DNA from: Desulfuromonadales bacterium
GTDB lineage: Bacteria; Desulfobacterota; Desulfuromonadia; Desulfuromonadales; BM103
Assembly (NCBI GenBank): GCA_030145195.1
Contig: JAQYVY010000018.1
Coordinates: forward strand, 1-62,622
Reading direction: 5' to 3'
DNA: 62,622 nucleotides
The notes under the pieces were generated by a model, which saw nothing but the letters and a program-made list of their open reading frames with translations, did not search any database and was not told the DNA's origin. Numbering within the stretch: position 1 is the stretch's first letter; each line of letters starts with the position of its first letter. Of the stretch, positions 8,820 through 17,837 are shown piece by piece. The position numbers were made by a program, and so were the translations under genes.

Positions 8820-9761
8820 TTACAACTTCAAGCTCCCAATTAATTCGTGGATATCATCAATCCCTTGTTCGACACAGAATGCCTCGATGCCTTCAATGAT
8901 CGAAATCATCGCCGAGGGATCAACAAAATTAGCCGTACCGACCTGAACGGCCGTGGCACCAACAATCAGGAATTCCAGAGCATCCATGGGCCGTACGATA
9001 CCGCCAATGCCAATAACCGGAACCGAAACGGCCTGTACGACCTGATGGACCATACGTACGGCCACCGGACGAATCGCTGGCCCAGAGAGGCCACCAGTAC
9101 AATTAGCAAGTCTCGGCTTGCGCGTGTGGACATCCACGGACATTCCGGTCAAGGTATTGATGCAGGCAATGGCATCAGCACCTGCCTCCTCAACGGCCCT
9201 GGCAACAACCGTAATATCGGTCACATTAGGCGTCAGCTTGACGATTAACGGCTTTTGCAGGTTCTTGCGCACCAGAGCAACAACTTCGCTGGCAGCCTTG
9301 GGATCGGTACCAAAAACAATACCGCCCTGTTTAACGTTCGGACAGGAAATATTCAGTTCGCCAGCAGCAATCTCCGGGATGTCATTGAGCCGCTTGGCAA
9401 CTTCACCATAATCTTCAAGGGTATTACCAAAGAAATTGGCAATGACCGGAGTATTGACAGTGCGCAGGAAAGGCATCTTGTGCTCGACGAAAGCGTCGAT
9501 ACCAACATTCTGCAGACCAATGGCGTTGAGCATGCCGCTGATGGTTTCAGCTATTCGTGGTGTGGGGTTACCCGCTTTAGGCTTGAGAGAAAGTCCCTTG
9601 GTCACGATCGCACCAATCTTTTCCAGATCGAGGAAAGGCGCATATTCTTCCCCGTAGCCAAAGGTTCCAGACGCTGGCATAACAGGATTCCTGAGCTTGA
9701 TACCAGCTATTTCTACGGACAGATTAGGCCGCATGACCGTTGTTTTCTTCAGTTCATTCAT
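8820..9761 (-). CDS. pyrD: Dihydroorotate dehydrogenase, class 1B catalytic subunit
   Basis: This subunit oxidises dihydroorotate to orotate in pyrimidine synthesis with FMN and passes electrons to PyrK. The 313-residue product shows a TIM-barrel FMN enzyme: NPVMPASGTFGYG near the N terminus, LNISCPNVKQGG, the catalytic cysteine environment of class 1B, IVKLTPNVTD, and C-terminal GIGGIVRPMDALEFLIVGA. The ATG at 9761 is chosen because it shares the A of the pyrK stop codon (TGATG) and GGAGG lies 9 nt upstream. The pairing with pyrK shows the NAD-dependent 1B type. Confidence 0.95.
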   Translation of the reverse strand: MNELKKTTVMRPNLSVEIAGIKLRNPVMPASGTFGYGEEYAPFLDLEKIGAIVTKGLSLKPKAGNPTPRIAETISGMLNAIGLQNVGIDAFVEHKMPFLRTVNTPVIANFFGNTLEDYGEVAKRLNDIPEIAAGELNISCPNVKQGGIVFGTDPKAASEVVALVRKNLQKPLIVKLTPNVTDITVVARAVEEAGADAIACINTLTGMSVDVHTRKPRLANCTGGLSGPAIRPVAVRMVHQVVQAVSVPVIGIGGIVRPMDALEFLIVGATAVQVGTANFVDPSAMISIIEGIEAFCVEQGIDDIHELIGSLKL

Positions 9762-10618
9762 CAGGCGCACCCTCCGCAGTCATTATTCTTTTGCCCTAGG
9801 GCACTCCAGTCCAGATATTGCGATTTAAAGACCGGCCCAACCTTACAAGAGCAGAGATAACTCGGGTTTTCCTCTGTATGCCCAGCCCCCTTAACCACAC
9901 AACCGAGGCAAGCACCGACCCCACAAGCCATCGACTCTTCCAGCGAAACCTGTAAGGGCGTCTGGTTATCCGAACAAATCGTGTGAACCGCACTCAGCAT
10001 CGGCATCGGACCACAAGCATAAACCTCGGCATCAGGAAATTTCAGCAATTTACGCTCCAGGACCTGGGTGACAAATCCCTCTTCACCAAGGCTGCCATCA
10101 TCTGTTGAGACATAAGTTTGAACTCCGAGGCGTTCAAATTCAGTGACAAACAAGATATCTTCACGGGTGCGTCCCCCCATCAACAGGCGCACCTTGCAGC
10201 CGTTAGCAATGAATTCACTGGCGAGCATATAGAGCGGAATCAGACCGATGCCGCCACCGACCAAAATCTTTTCACCATCGCAGGAGGTACTGTCGAAGCC
10301 ATTGCCCAAAGGCCCCAGCAACTCCACTTTGTCGCCTTCATGCAACTCTGCCATGATGCCGGTACCACGACCAACGACTTTGTAAACAATCTCGACAAAC
10401 TCTATCGGTGGCAAACCATCACAATCCGCAGGCAGAAAGCCCGTCCGGAAAATTCCGAAAGGCCGCCGCAATAAGGGCGGCAAGGACCGCTGCACACGGA
10501 ACATGATAAACTGTCCGGGATGGGCTTTATCACCAAAACCAGGTGCCAGAATCTTCATCCGGAAGTATCCGGGTGAAACCTCCTGGTTAGAAATAATTTT
10601 AGTCCGATAATTCTTCAT
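9761..10618 (-). CDS. pyrK: Dihydroorotate dehydrogenase electron transfer subunit
   Basis: PyrK carries FAD and a 2Fe-2S cluster and links PyrD to NAD. The ~285-residue protein has the FAD-binding PLLRRPFGIFR block, the nucleotide-binding LVGGGIGLIPLYMLA stretch, the GACGP-like YACGPMPML motif, and a C-terminal cysteine cluster (CGVGACLGCVVKG ... YLCSCKVGP) for the iron-sulfur centre. Its start at the ATG near 10618 gives the usual family N terminus (MKNYRTKII), with AGGA just before it. It lies 7 nt after rimI and overlaps pyrD, so the three genes probably share a transcript. Confidence 0.94.
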   Translation of the reverse strand: MKNYRTKIISNQEVSPGYFRMKILAPGFGDKAHPGQFIMFRVQRSLPPLLRRPFGIFRTGFLPADCDGLPPIEFVEIVYKVVGRGTGIMAELHEGDKVELLGPLGNGFDSTSCDGEKILVGGGIGLIPLYMLASEFIANGCKVRLLMGGRTREDILFVTEFERLGVQTYVSTDDGSLGEEGFVTQVLERKLLKFPDAEVYACGPMPMLSAVHTICSDNQTPLQVSLEESMACGVGACLGCVVKGAGHTEENPSYLCSCKVGPVFKSQYLDWSALGQKNNDCGGCA

Positions 10619-10625
10619 AATCCTG

Positions 10626-11135
10626 TCATTCTCCTGAAAGAGCTGTCGTATCTGCAACGACAGCCGCCTCTTGATAGGTCATAAGCAGAGCATCTTCACC
10701 GTCAGGATAGTAATCGGCCCGACAGCCCGTAATTTTAAAACCAAAACGCTGATAAAGAGCGACTGCCGCCAGATTTCCGGCACGCACTTCCAGCCAGGCT
10801 GTCGCCATGCCTGACAGGCGACTGCGTTCCAGCACATGGGCAAGAAGCTTGGCAGCAACCCCTTGACGACGCCATGCTGGTGCCGTCACAAGATTTTGTA
10901 TCTGTAATTCATCAAGGATCAACCAAGAGCAAAGGAACCCTGCCAGCTCATGGTCGCACCAATAAAGGTCAATAGCAGAGACCGGATTTTCAAATTCATC
11001 AGCGAAATCTTTCAAACTCCACGGATCTTGCTGGCCAGAAAACTCCAGGGCACGGATTTCATCCAGGTTATCACGCCGCATCGGCAAGATTCGGTGACCT
11101 GCAGGCAAAGCTGACAATCTGTATGAATCGATCAA
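10626..11135 (-). CDS. rimI: GNAT-family ribosomal-protein-alanine N-acetyltransferase (RimI-like)
   Basis: This is a 169-residue GNAT acetyltransferase. It has the acetyl-CoA loop in LVTAPAWRRQGVAAKLLAHVLERS (the R/QxxGxxA signature), followed by AWLEVRAGNLAAVALYQRFGF and a terminal DALLMT, which is the RimI pattern. RimI acetylates the N-terminal alanine of ribosomal protein S18 in E. coli; the target here is inferred only from family. Translation probably starts at the TTG at 11135, because AAGGAGG lies about 8 nt upstream. It is the first gene of the leftward pyrKD unit and is divergent from purM. Confidence 0.85.
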   Translation of the reverse strand: MIDSYRLSALPAGHRILPMRRDNLDEIRALEFSGQQDPWSLKDFADEFENPVSAIDLYWCDHELAGFLCSWLILDELQIQNLVTAPAWRRQGVAAKLLAHVLERSRLSGMATAWLEVRAGNLAAVALYQRFGFKITGCRADYYPDGEDALLMTYQEAAVVADTTALSGE

Positions 11136-11360
11136 TGCTCAAACCTCCTTCAACCGAGCCATTCGTGAAGGAAACGGCCATAGCTGAAATTGCGATTTAT
11201 AATAGGCTACCCACGATAGACTGTAAAGGGGGAGATGAACCGTCTGAGCCACAGGTTTTGCAATTGACAACCGATGATGGGTGATTTATTTAATAAGGTT
11301 CTAAAATCTATAACTAAGGCACTGTGGTTCTCAAACCTGAACCCATAAGGAGCACAACTC
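11136..11360. promoter_or_regulatory. Divergent promoter region between rimI and purM
   Basis: This 225-bp gene-free stretch must hold the start signals of both divergent units. Facing purM, TTGACA at 11264-11269 is followed after exactly 17 nt by TATTTA (11287-11292), a reasonable sigma-70-type pair. An isolated TATAAT on the plus strand at 11198-11203 lacks a convincing -35 partner. AAGGAG at 11347-11352 is the purM ribosome site. No riboswitch-like fold was recognised. Confidence 0.45.
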
Positions 11361-12410
11361 TTGTCTGATCGTTCAAGCATGACCTACAAAGGCGCTGGTG
11401 TTGATATTGAGGCTGGCAATCGTTTTGTCGACATGATTAAACCCCTGGTCAAATCGACCAGACGTCCCGAAGTTCTGACCGACATCGGCGGCTTCGGTGG
11501 TCTCTTCTCGTTAAACACCCAAAAATATACCGATCCAGTACTGGTTTCGTCAACAGACGGAGTCGGCACCAAATTGAAGCTGGCGTTTCAACTCGACCGT
11601 CACGATACGGTGGGAATTGACCTGGTTGCTATGTGCGTTAACGACATCATCGTTCAAGGCGCGGAGCCACTCTTCTTTCTCGATTATCTTGGCACCGGCA
11701 GGCTGGCCCCGGAAAAGGCAGCCGAGGTCGTCAAGGGCATCGCAGAAGGCTGCCGCCAAGCGGGATGCGCTCTAATAGGCGGTGAGACCGCCGAGATGCC
11801 TGGTTTTTATGCTGAGGGCGAGTACGACCTTGCAGGCTTTACCGTTGGCGTCGTTGAGCGGGATAATATCATCGACGGCTCCAGCACCCAAGTCGGCGAT
11901 GTCCTGATTGGCATCGCCTCTAACGGACTTCACTCTAATGGCTTCTCTCTAGCCCGAAGCATTATTAGCGAACGCATCGATGGAGGTCTTGACGCGATCG
12001 TTCCCGGAACAGAAGAGACCTTCGGCGAGGCACTGCTGCGTCCCACCAGAATTTACGTCAAAAGTATTCTCAACCTGCTGCGCGACTTCCAAATCCGCGG
12101 GATGGCCCACATTACAGGTGGTGGCTTGCTGGAAAATGTGCCGCGCGTGTTGCCACGTCATTGCAAAACAATCATAACCAAAGATTCATGGCCCAAGCTG
12201 CCACTCTTCGAAGCTTTGCGTGAAGCCGGTAATTTGGATGAAAAGGAGCTTTATCGCACCTTTAATTACGGCATAGGTATGGTTCTGGTGGTGCCAAAAG
12301 ATTCCTCCGAAGACATTCAGTCACGTCTGCAGGGGCTTAACGAACAGTCTTACATTATCGGCGAAATTGCAGCTTGCAAGGACTGCGACGAGCAGGTCGA
12401 GCTTGTATAA
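11361..12410 (+). CDS. purM: Phosphoribosylformylglycinamidine cyclo-ligase (AIR synthetase)
   Basis: PurM makes aminoimidazole ribonucleotide from FGAM using ATP, the fifth step of purine synthesis. The 349-residue protein has the family blocks TYKGAGVDIEAGN, DGVGTKLKLA, VAMCVNDIIVQGAEPLFFLDY, ALIGGETAEMPGFY, GLHSNGFSLAR and HITGGGLLENVPRV. The TTG at 11361 is preferred because AAGGAG is 8 nt upstream, although an ATG at 11379 would also keep the conserved core. It heads the only plus-strand operon of the window and is followed by purN 65 bp later. Confidence 0.96.
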   Translation: MSDRSSMTYKGAGVDIEAGNRFVDMIKPLVKSTRRPEVLTDIGGFGGLFSLNTQKYTDPVLVSSTDGVGTKLKLAFQLDRHDTVGIDLVAMCVNDIIVQGAEPLFFLDYLGTGRLAPEKAAEVVKGIAEGCRQAGCALIGGETAEMPGFYAEGEYDLAGFTVGVVERDNIIDGSSTQVGDVLIGIASNGLHSNGFSLARSIISERIDGGLDAIVPGTEETFGEALLRPTRIYVKSILNLLRDFQIRGMAHITGGGLLENVPRVLPRHCKTIITKDSWPKLPLFEALREAGNLDEKELYRTFNYGIGMVLVVPKDSSEDIQSRLQGLNEQSYIIGEIAACKDCDEQVELV

Positions 12411-12475
12411 CTGAAGAAACTATTCGCTGCATGTTGTGAATTTTACTACGGATCATATCGTTTTGGAGAAGTTCA

Positions 12476-13156
12476 ATGTCCAAGTTGTTGCGCGTCGGTG
12501 TCCTTGCCTCAGGTGGAGGCACAAACCTGCAAGCTATCATTGACCGTTGTCAGGACGGCAGCCTGTCTGCTGAACTGGTTGTGGTCCTTACCAACAAGCC
12601 CGGAGTGGGCGCGCTGGATCGCGCCAGCGAAGCGGGCATCCCAACTCTTTGCATTGACCACCGCGGATTCTCCAGCCGGGAGGCCTTCGACCAAGCGGTA
12701 GTAACAGCGCTTCAGGATGCAGGTGTTGAACTGGTGGTGCTGGCCGGGTTCATGCGCATTATTACTCAAGTGTTTCTCGACGCCTTCCCACAGCGCATCA
12801 TCAATATCCACCCGGCCCTGCTTCCAGCCTTTCCAGGACTCCATGTCCAACAGCAAGCAATTGACTATGGTGCCCGTTTTTCCGGCTGCACCGTGCACTT
12901 TGTTGACGGCGGTGTAGACACCGGAGCGATTATTATACAGGCCGTGGTGCCGGTTCTACCAGACGACACGGCGGACACCCTGGCAACACGGATACTCGAA
13001 CAAGAGCATAGAGTCTACCCACAGGCGATTCAACTGATCGCTGACGGTCGAATCAGCATCGCAGGTCGTCAGGTCATCATAACCCCTGAAATCCCCACGA
13101 AACCCGTAGCCCTTGTCAATCCGGCCATCAGTGACCGATCAAGCAGAGATCAATAG
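12476..13156 (+). CDS. purN: Phosphoribosylglycinamide formyltransferase
   Basis: PurN transfers a formyl group from 10-formyltetrahydrofolate to GAR, the third step of purine synthesis. The N terminus LRVGVLASGGGTNLQAIID binds the substrate phosphate. The catalytic triad is visible as Asn110 and His112 in IINIHPALLPAFPG and Asp148 in HFVDGGVDTGAII. At 226 residues it is slightly longer than E. coli PurN because of a C-terminal extension, part of which overlaps the next gene by 44 bp in another frame. GGAGA stands before the ATG. Confidence 0.95.
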   Translation: MSKLLRVGVLASGGGTNLQAIIDRCQDGSLSAELVVVLTNKPGVGALDRASEAGIPTLCIDHRGFSSREAFDQAVVTALQDAGVELVVLAGFMRIITQVFLDAFPQRIINIHPALLPAFPGLHVQQQAIDYGARFSGCTVHFVDGGVDTGAIIIQAVVPVLPDDTADTLATRILEQEHRVYPQAIQLIADGRISIAGRQVIITPEIPTKPVALVNPAISDRSSRDQ

Positions 13157-13616
13157 GGAGGAAGGCGCTCGGCAACCAATTCTGGTCAGCGCCTGCTTGC
13201 TCGGTTTACGAACCCGTTATGATGGCAAAACCAAGCTATCGCAAAAAGTTCTGGACTATCTTGAGCGTGAGGGTCTGATTGCCATTCCGGTCTGCCCGGA
13301 GCAGTTGGCCGGTATGCCGACCCCTCGCGAAGGGGCCCACTTTCTCAAAGGAAACGGCGAGGATGTACTCGAAGGTCGTGGCGAGATTTGTTCCGTGTCA
13401 GGAACGCCGATGGATCAAATCTTTCGGCATGGAGCAGAGGAAGTCTTGCGTATTGCTCAGCTGACTCAATGCCGGAGCGCATTATTAAAAGAACGCAGTC
13501 CATCCTGCGGCGTTAACCAGATTTATTGTCAAGGCATCCTGGTCACAGGAACAGGCGTGACAACAGCCCTCCTGATAAAATCAGGGCTGTCTGTTCTAAG
13601 CGAAGAAGATCTCTAG
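13113..13616 (+). CDS. DUF523/TudS-type iron-sulfur protein
   Basis: The ~150-residue conserved core begins at PILVSACLLGLRTRYDG and includes CPEQLAGMPTPREGA and KERSPSCGVNQIY. The three cysteines in these blocks match those that hold a 4Fe-4S cluster in the DUF523 family, of which TudS is a thiouracil desulfurase. The cellular role here is unknown. The start is unclear: candidates are a TTG at 13113 and a GTG at 13131, both inside purN, and neither has a good ribosome site. A GGGAGG just after the purN stop has no usual start codon behind it. Close packing suggests coupling to purN. Confidence 0.8.
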   Translation: MSIRPSVTDQAEINREEGARQPILVSACLLGLRTRYDGKTKLSQKVLDYLEREGLIAIPVCPEQLAGMPTPREGAHFLKGNGEDVLEGRGEICSVSGTPMDQIFRHGAEEVLRIAQLTQCRSALLKERSPSCGVNQIYCQGILVTGTGVTTALLIKSGLSVLSEEDL

Positions 13617-13628
13617 GGTCTAAAACTT

Positions 13629-14876
13629 ATGAGCTCAAAACATTACAATATCGCGATTATCGGCAGTTCCCTTGCGGGGCGCATTGCTGCAGCACTCCTG
13701 GCAAAGAATGGCCAGAGAGTCCTGCTCCTGCGTACTCATGAAAGATTGACCAGCCCCTGGTTTTACTCATCGTTATTTTTAGAGCAACTCCTTGGAATCC
13801 TCGGGGGACGATCATGTTTTGCCGCCCCGCAACCGTTTCAGGTTCTTTCCTCGAAGGCACGTATCAGCATCCATGGCGATATGTCCCTCAGTGAAGAGCT
13901 GCAACGCGAGTTCGGTGAAGCAGGCAGTGCCGCCCAGCAATACCTTGAAGACTTACGGATTACGGGACAAAGAATCGAGGCCCTGCTATGGGACAATAGT
14001 GGGCTGCCTATGCCTGGGATTAAGTCAGGAGCAATATTTCGTATGCTCTGCATGCGTCACAAAATACGTATGGCTGAGCTTGTGGCGCCTCTGTCGGAAA
14101 CTTTCCAGGCTTACAGCCCGACCATCAGGAGCCTACTCACAGACTTGTTCCAGGGACTCTCCCTCCAACCAATCAGCCAATTGTCGTTTGCGCACGGCGC
14201 TTTGCTTTGGGCTCATGCTGTTCGGCCTGAAAGTATCAAGGAACCCGACTTCAGTGACCTCCTCGAAAAACGATTCAATCAATTTCATGGTTCAAGTGAG
14301 AGCGCTGAGGATCTATCCAGCCTCGAGTTTGACGGCCAGCGCTATACCGGGGGAGCCATGAAAGCAGGAACCCGCTTCAAGGCAGACATGTTTCTACTCA
14401 GCACTTCAGAAAGCACATCTGTTTTCTCCGACAAAACGCCGATAAAGGTCTCCATTTGTCCGTCTACAATTGGCATGCTGACAACCTCACTTAAAGATCA
14501 GCTCTCGCCGCTCTTGGAAAACAGAGTTATTGTCGGCGGAGGCATCCCATTGCGTTTATTATTAAAAAGGAGTGCTGAGGAAGTGACCGGACACATCGGT
14601 TTCGGAGGAACTCCGACAGAAGCAGAACTTCGCCAGCAGCTTGAACCGGTCCTGCCCTTTGCCAAGTATGACATGATTCCACCCGATGGCTACGTCAGTA
14701 AAGAGCCTGAAGTGCCTGCGAGTTGCAGTTCTGACCTGTTTCAGTTGCCACTAAAGCCAGGAACCAATTTGTACCGGCTAGACAGCCAACATCTTCTCCC
14801 AACGCTTGGTGCAACGGGAGAAGCTTTACTTGGGTGGACCCTTGCAAACCACCTGAGCAAACCAAAACCGAAGTAG
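13629..14876 (+). CDS. FAD/NAD(P)-binding Rossmann-fold protein, function unknown
   Basis: The N terminus NIAIIGSSLAGRIAAALLAKNGQRVLLL is a dinucleotide-binding beta-alpha-beta unit, although the usual GxGxxG is changed to GSSLAG. The remaining ~380 residues carry no motif I can name. The overall plan resembles flavin amine oxidase or phytoene-desaturase-like proteins, and a C-terminal LLPTLGATGEALLGWTLANHL segment looks like the closing flavin-binding element of such enzymes. It lies 12 bp after the DUF523 gene, with a weak ribosome site. Substrate and redox partner are unknown. Confidence 0.7.
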   Translation: MSSKHYNIAIIGSSLAGRIAAALLAKNGQRVLLLRTHERLTSPWFYSSLFLEQLLGILGGRSCFAAPQPFQVLSSKARISIHGDMSLSEELQREFGEAGSAAQQYLEDLRITGQRIEALLWDNSGLPMPGIKSGAIFRMLCMRHKIRMAELVAPLSETFQAYSPTIRSLLTDLFQGLSLQPISQLSFAHGALLWAHAVRPESIKEPDFSDLLEKRFNQFHGSSESAEDLSSLEFDGQRYTGGAMKAGTRFKADMFLLSTSESTSVFSDKTPIKVSICPSTIGMLTTSLKDQLSPLLENRVIVGGGIPLRLLLKRSAEEVTGHIGFGGTPTEAELRQQLEPVLPFAKYDMIPPDGYVSKEPEVPASCSSDLFQLPLKPGTNLYRLDSQHLLPTLGATGEALLGWTLANHLSKPKPK

Positions 14877-14894
14877 CGGAGATGACAAAACCCC

Positions 14895-14923
14895 TTGCAA
14901 AGCGTTGTCAATCATGCTAGAAG
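14895..14923 (+). promoter_or_regulatory. Candidate promoter of rpmB
   Basis: TTGCAA (14895-14900) and TAGAAG (14918-14923) are separated by exactly 17 nt, and a TG precedes the -10 as in extended -10 promoters. It lies in the 80-bp gap before rpmB and would let the ribosomal gene be expressed apart from the purMN unit. Confidence 0.35.
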
Positions 14924-14956
14924 ATTCCGTTCAGAACACATTAGGAGGAACAAGAA

Positions 14957-15148
14957 ATGGCAAACGTTTGTGATGTCTGTGGAAAAAAATCGATGAGTGG
15001 CAATAATGTCAGCCATGCGCATAATAAAACCAAAAGAGTATTCAAGCCGAACTTGCAGAAAGTCCGGGCGGTACAGGAAGGTTCTGTTCGCGCAATGAAA
15101 GTCTGCACTCGCTGTATTCGCTCAGGTGCCGTGCAAAAAGCAAGCTGA
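14957..15148 (+). CDS. rpmB: 50S ribosomal protein L28
   Basis: This 63-residue protein is a component of the large ribosomal subunit. The N terminus [11 protein letters not shown] and the KVCTRC near the end hold two CxxC pairs (C5/C8 and C50/C53), so this is the zinc-binding (C+) form of L28. The [13 protein letters not shown] stretch is the family signature. AGGAGG stands 8 nt before the ATG. It is the last gene of the plus-strand unit and is closed by a strong hairpin. Confidence 0.97.
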   Translation: MANVCDVCGKKSMSGNNVSHAHNKTKRVFKPNLQKVRAVQEGSVRAMKVCTRCIRSGAVQKAS

Positions 15149-15173
15149 CATTCGATTGTATTACGAAATTAAG

Positions 15174-15206
15174 AAAGGGGCGGCCTATCAACAGGCCGCC
15201 CCTTTT
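15174..15206. terminator. Bidirectional intrinsic terminator between rpmB and ridA
   Basis: A perfect 13-bp stem (AAAGGGGCGGCCT with its complement) encloses a 6-nt loop. Its A/T ends give TTTT on the plus strand and TTTCTT on the minus strand. It lies between the convergent genes rpmB and ridA and probably stops both. Confidence 0.9.
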
Positions 15207-15229
15207 GTCGTCACATACGCTGATCGCAG

Positions 15230-15607
15230 TTACGCGGCAATCCAGTCAATCTCGATGGCGGCCCCTTTCGGCAAAGCAGCCACCTGAACGCAGGCTCTCG
15301 CAGGTGGCGTGCCCTTGAAGCACTCACCGTAAATATCGTTTACCACGGCAAAATCGGCAAGATTCGTCAGGTAAATTGTCGTCTTTACAATATTGTCATA
15401 ATCGAAGTCTGAGGCCCGAAGCATCGCCAGCATATTGGCCATCACCTGGCGGGTCTGCTCAACAATACCGCCAGCAACGATTGCTGCAGTCTTTGGATCG
15501 AGCGGAATTTGACCTGAATAAAAGACCAATCCTCCGGTCTTGATCGCTTGAGAATATGGACCTATCGCTGCCGGAGCCGCATCGGTACTGATGGCAACCT
15601 TTTGCAT
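15230..15607 (-). CDS. ridA: RidA/YjgF reactive imine deaminase
   Basis: RidA hydrolyses reactive enamine/imine intermediates produced by PLP enzymes. The 125-residue product has IGPYSQAIKTGGLVFYSGQIPLDP, the middle block NMLAMLRASDFDYDNIVKTT, and the C-terminal PPARACVQVAALPKGAAIEID containing the conserved active-site Arg. The ATG is preceded by GAGG at good distance. It is the last gene of the long leftward array, 35 bp after rel. Confidence 0.95.
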   Translation of the reverse strand: MQKVAISTDAAPAAIGPYSQAIKTGGLVFYSGQIPLDPKTAAIVAGGIVEQTRQVMANMLAMLRASDFDYDNIVKTTIYLTNLADFAVVNDIYGECFKGTPPARACVQVAALPKGAAIEIDWIAA

Positions 15608-15642
15608 TCCAACCTCCTGTTCTGCCCTTAAAACATCCGGAA

Positions 15643-17799
15643 TTATTCCCCACGTCCGTAGCGCAACCGCTCAACTTGCTGGACCCCTTTGAGCTTCTGG
15701 ATCGCTTCCATGACCTGCCCCAAATGGTGAGCATCCCTTACATCAACTTCAAAGCTGTGAACACCCCGACCGTCATGGGTAGAATAGACGCTGGCTCGAA
15801 GAATGTTGGCTTCACACTTAGTAATGACCTTGGTAATTGCCGCCAGAATACCTTTTTGGTCAACACTGTAAACCCTGACCTTGGCAGGTCTCGTCATTCC
15901 CTTATGTCGACCCCAGGTGGCCTCAATGCGTCGTTGTGGATCAGTCTCAAGAACTCTCGGACAATCAGCAGCATGAATGGTAACCCCTAACCCCTGTGAG
16001 ATGAAACCGACAATTTCATCTCCCGGAAGCGGATTGCAACACTTAGAGAAGCGGACCAGGATATCATTCATCCCCTGGACATTAATTGCATCCACGGGCT
16101 TTTTGCGCATCTTATCGAGTACCCGAGAAATGCGTCCGGGCTTAGGCAGCTCCGCTTTGAATTCGTCTGGAATCAACCGCGAAAGAACCTGCCCACTGGT
16201 GGCCTTACCGTAGCCAACCGCAGCGGTAAGATCGTCGACAGAGCGATACCCCAGTTCAGACAAAGTGTTCTTCATGCTGGGTAGATTCACCGCCCGCTTG
16301 AAACTGTAACCGTACTTGCGAAGGTCCTTTTCCAGCAGGTCGCGACCAAGCTCTAAACTTTGATGCCGCTCCTGATCCTTCACCCAGTTACGAATGCGGT
16401 TCTTCGCCTTAGACGTCTTGACAAATTTCAGCCAGTCTTTACTCGGAGACTGGTTGGGCGAGGTCGTAACTTCTACAATATCGCCATTATTAAGCATGGT
16501 TTTTAGAGGAACCAGTCGTCCGTTGACCTTCGCCCCGGAACAATGATGGCCGACATCAGAATGCACACTGAAAGCAAAATCGACCGGCGTGCTATTCTTC
16601 GGCAGTTCCTTGACATCACCTTGTGGCGTGAAGACATAGACTTCCTCGGGGAAGAGGTCAACCTTGACCGAAGACATGAACTCACTGGAGTCCTTGAGCT
16701 CTTTCTGCCACTCCAGCATTTGTCGCAGCCAGCCGAAACGACCTTTCTCGGGTCGATTGGCGGCCCGACCCTCCTTGTACATCCAGTGAGCAGCGATGCC
16801 CTCTTCGGCCACGCTGTGCATTTCAGCGGTACGAATCTGCACTTCCGTACGCTGCCCGGACGGACCGATAACAGTCGTATGTAAAGACTGGTACATGTTG
16901 GCTTTGGGCATAGCGATAAAATCTTTGAATCGACCTGGGATAGGCCGCCAGGCGGAATGAATCACACCAAGCATGGCGTAGCAGTCGCGCACCGAGTCAA
17001 CAATGATCCGAAAGGCAACCAGATCGTGAATCTGTTCAAACTCAATTTTCTGTTTGATAATTTTATTATAAATCGAGCAAATATGCTTACGGCGGCCCTG
17101 AACATGGCCTTCTATGCCATGTTCTTTAAGGATACCTTCCAGCCGTTGCTTCATATCGGCCACGTAGGTGTCACATTCCCGACGATGTTGGTTAATCTTC
17201 TTTTCCAGCTCCTTGTAGACTTTCGGCTCAAGATAACTGAGAGCAAGATCCTCCAGTTCACTTTTAACCCAACTGATCCCCAAGCGATTCGCTAGAGGAG
17301 CATAGATATCCTTTGTCTCCTGAGCAATTTCACTGAGTCGCTCTTCAGACTGAAAAGTAAGGGTTCGCATGTTGTGTAAACGATCAGCCAGCTTGACCAG
17401 AATAACGCGAATATCTCGCGCCATCGCCAAGAGCATCTTACGAAAATTCTCCGCCTGACGCTCTTCCCTCGTTTTAAAGGTAATCTTGCTTATTTTGGTG
17501 ACACCATCGACCATCTCGACAACTTCATCACCAAACAGCTCACGCAATTCCTCAGTGGAGGCCAAGGTATCTTCAATAGTATCGTGCAGAAGGCCGGTAA
17601 CAATGGTAGGGACATCCATGCGCAGGCGCGTCAGAATGAACGCAACTTCCATGGGATGAGTCATATATGGATCGCCGGAGAGTCGTCTTTGACCTTGATG
17701 TACCTTCGCAGAATACACGTAGGCCTTGCGCACGGCATCGAGGTCGGCGTCAGCGTGGTAGGATCGGATAGCGTCGAGGATATCGTCGATGCGAATCAT
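15643..17799 (-). CDS. rel: Bifunctional (p)ppGpp synthetase/hydrolase (Rel/SpoT)
   Basis: This enzyme makes and degrades the stringent-response alarmone (p)ppGpp. The 718-residue protein has all the long-RSH domains. An HD hydrolase domain carries HP and HDTIEDT in the first 80 residues. The synthetase has RFKDFIAMPKANMYQSLHT, where RxKD marks bifunctional Rel/SpoT rather than RelA. A TGS domain (VYVFTPQGDVKELPKNSTPVDFA), a zinc-finger-like CCNPLPGDEI region and a C-terminal ACT domain follow. The start is the ATG at 17799; a longer frame would run through the hairpin that precedes the gene. Intact key residues in both active sites suggest it could be the main alarmone regulator. Confidence 0.94.
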   Translation of the reverse strand: MIRIDDILDAIRSYHADADLDAVRKAYVYSAKVHQGQRRLSGDPYMTHPMEVAFILTRLRMDVPTIVTGLLHDTIEDTLASTEELRELFGDEVVEMVDGVTKISKITFKTREERQAENFRKMLLAMARDIRVILVKLADRLHNMRTLTFQSEERLSEIAQETKDIYAPLANRLGISWVKSELEDLALSYLEPKVYKELEKKINQHRRECDTYVADMKQRLEGILKEHGIEGHVQGRRKHICSIYNKIIKQKIEFEQIHDLVAFRIIVDSVRDCYAMLGVIHSAWRPIPGRFKDFIAMPKANMYQSLHTTVIGPSGQRTEVQIRTAEMHSVAEEGIAAHWMYKEGRAANRPEKGRFGWLRQMLEWQKELKDSSEFMSSVKVDLFPEEVYVFTPQGDVKELPKNSTPVDFAFSVHSDVGHHCSGAKVNGRLVPLKTMLNNGDIVEVTTSPNQSPSKDWLKFVKTSKAKNRIRNWVKDQERHQSLELGRDLLEKDLRKYGYSFKRAVNLPSMKNTLSELGYRSVDDLTAAVGYGKATSGQVLSRLIPDEFKAELPKPGRISRVLDKMRKKPVDAINVQGMNDILVRFSKCCNPLPGDEIVGFISQGLGVTIHAADCPRVLETDPQRRIEATWGRHKGMTRPAKVRVYSVDQKGILAAITKVITKCEANILRASVYSTHDGRGVHSFEVDVRDAHHLGQVMEAIQKLKGVQQVERLRYGRGE

Positions 17800-17837
17800 A
17801 ACCGACGTCCATGCAAAAGTTGGAGGAAACCAAAAGG

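Noticed and set aside
11221-11360. Possible purine riboswitch in the purM leader
   Set aside because: No three-stem junction with the conserved loop sequences was found in the 140 nt before purM; only a sigma-70-like promoter and a ribosome site are visible.
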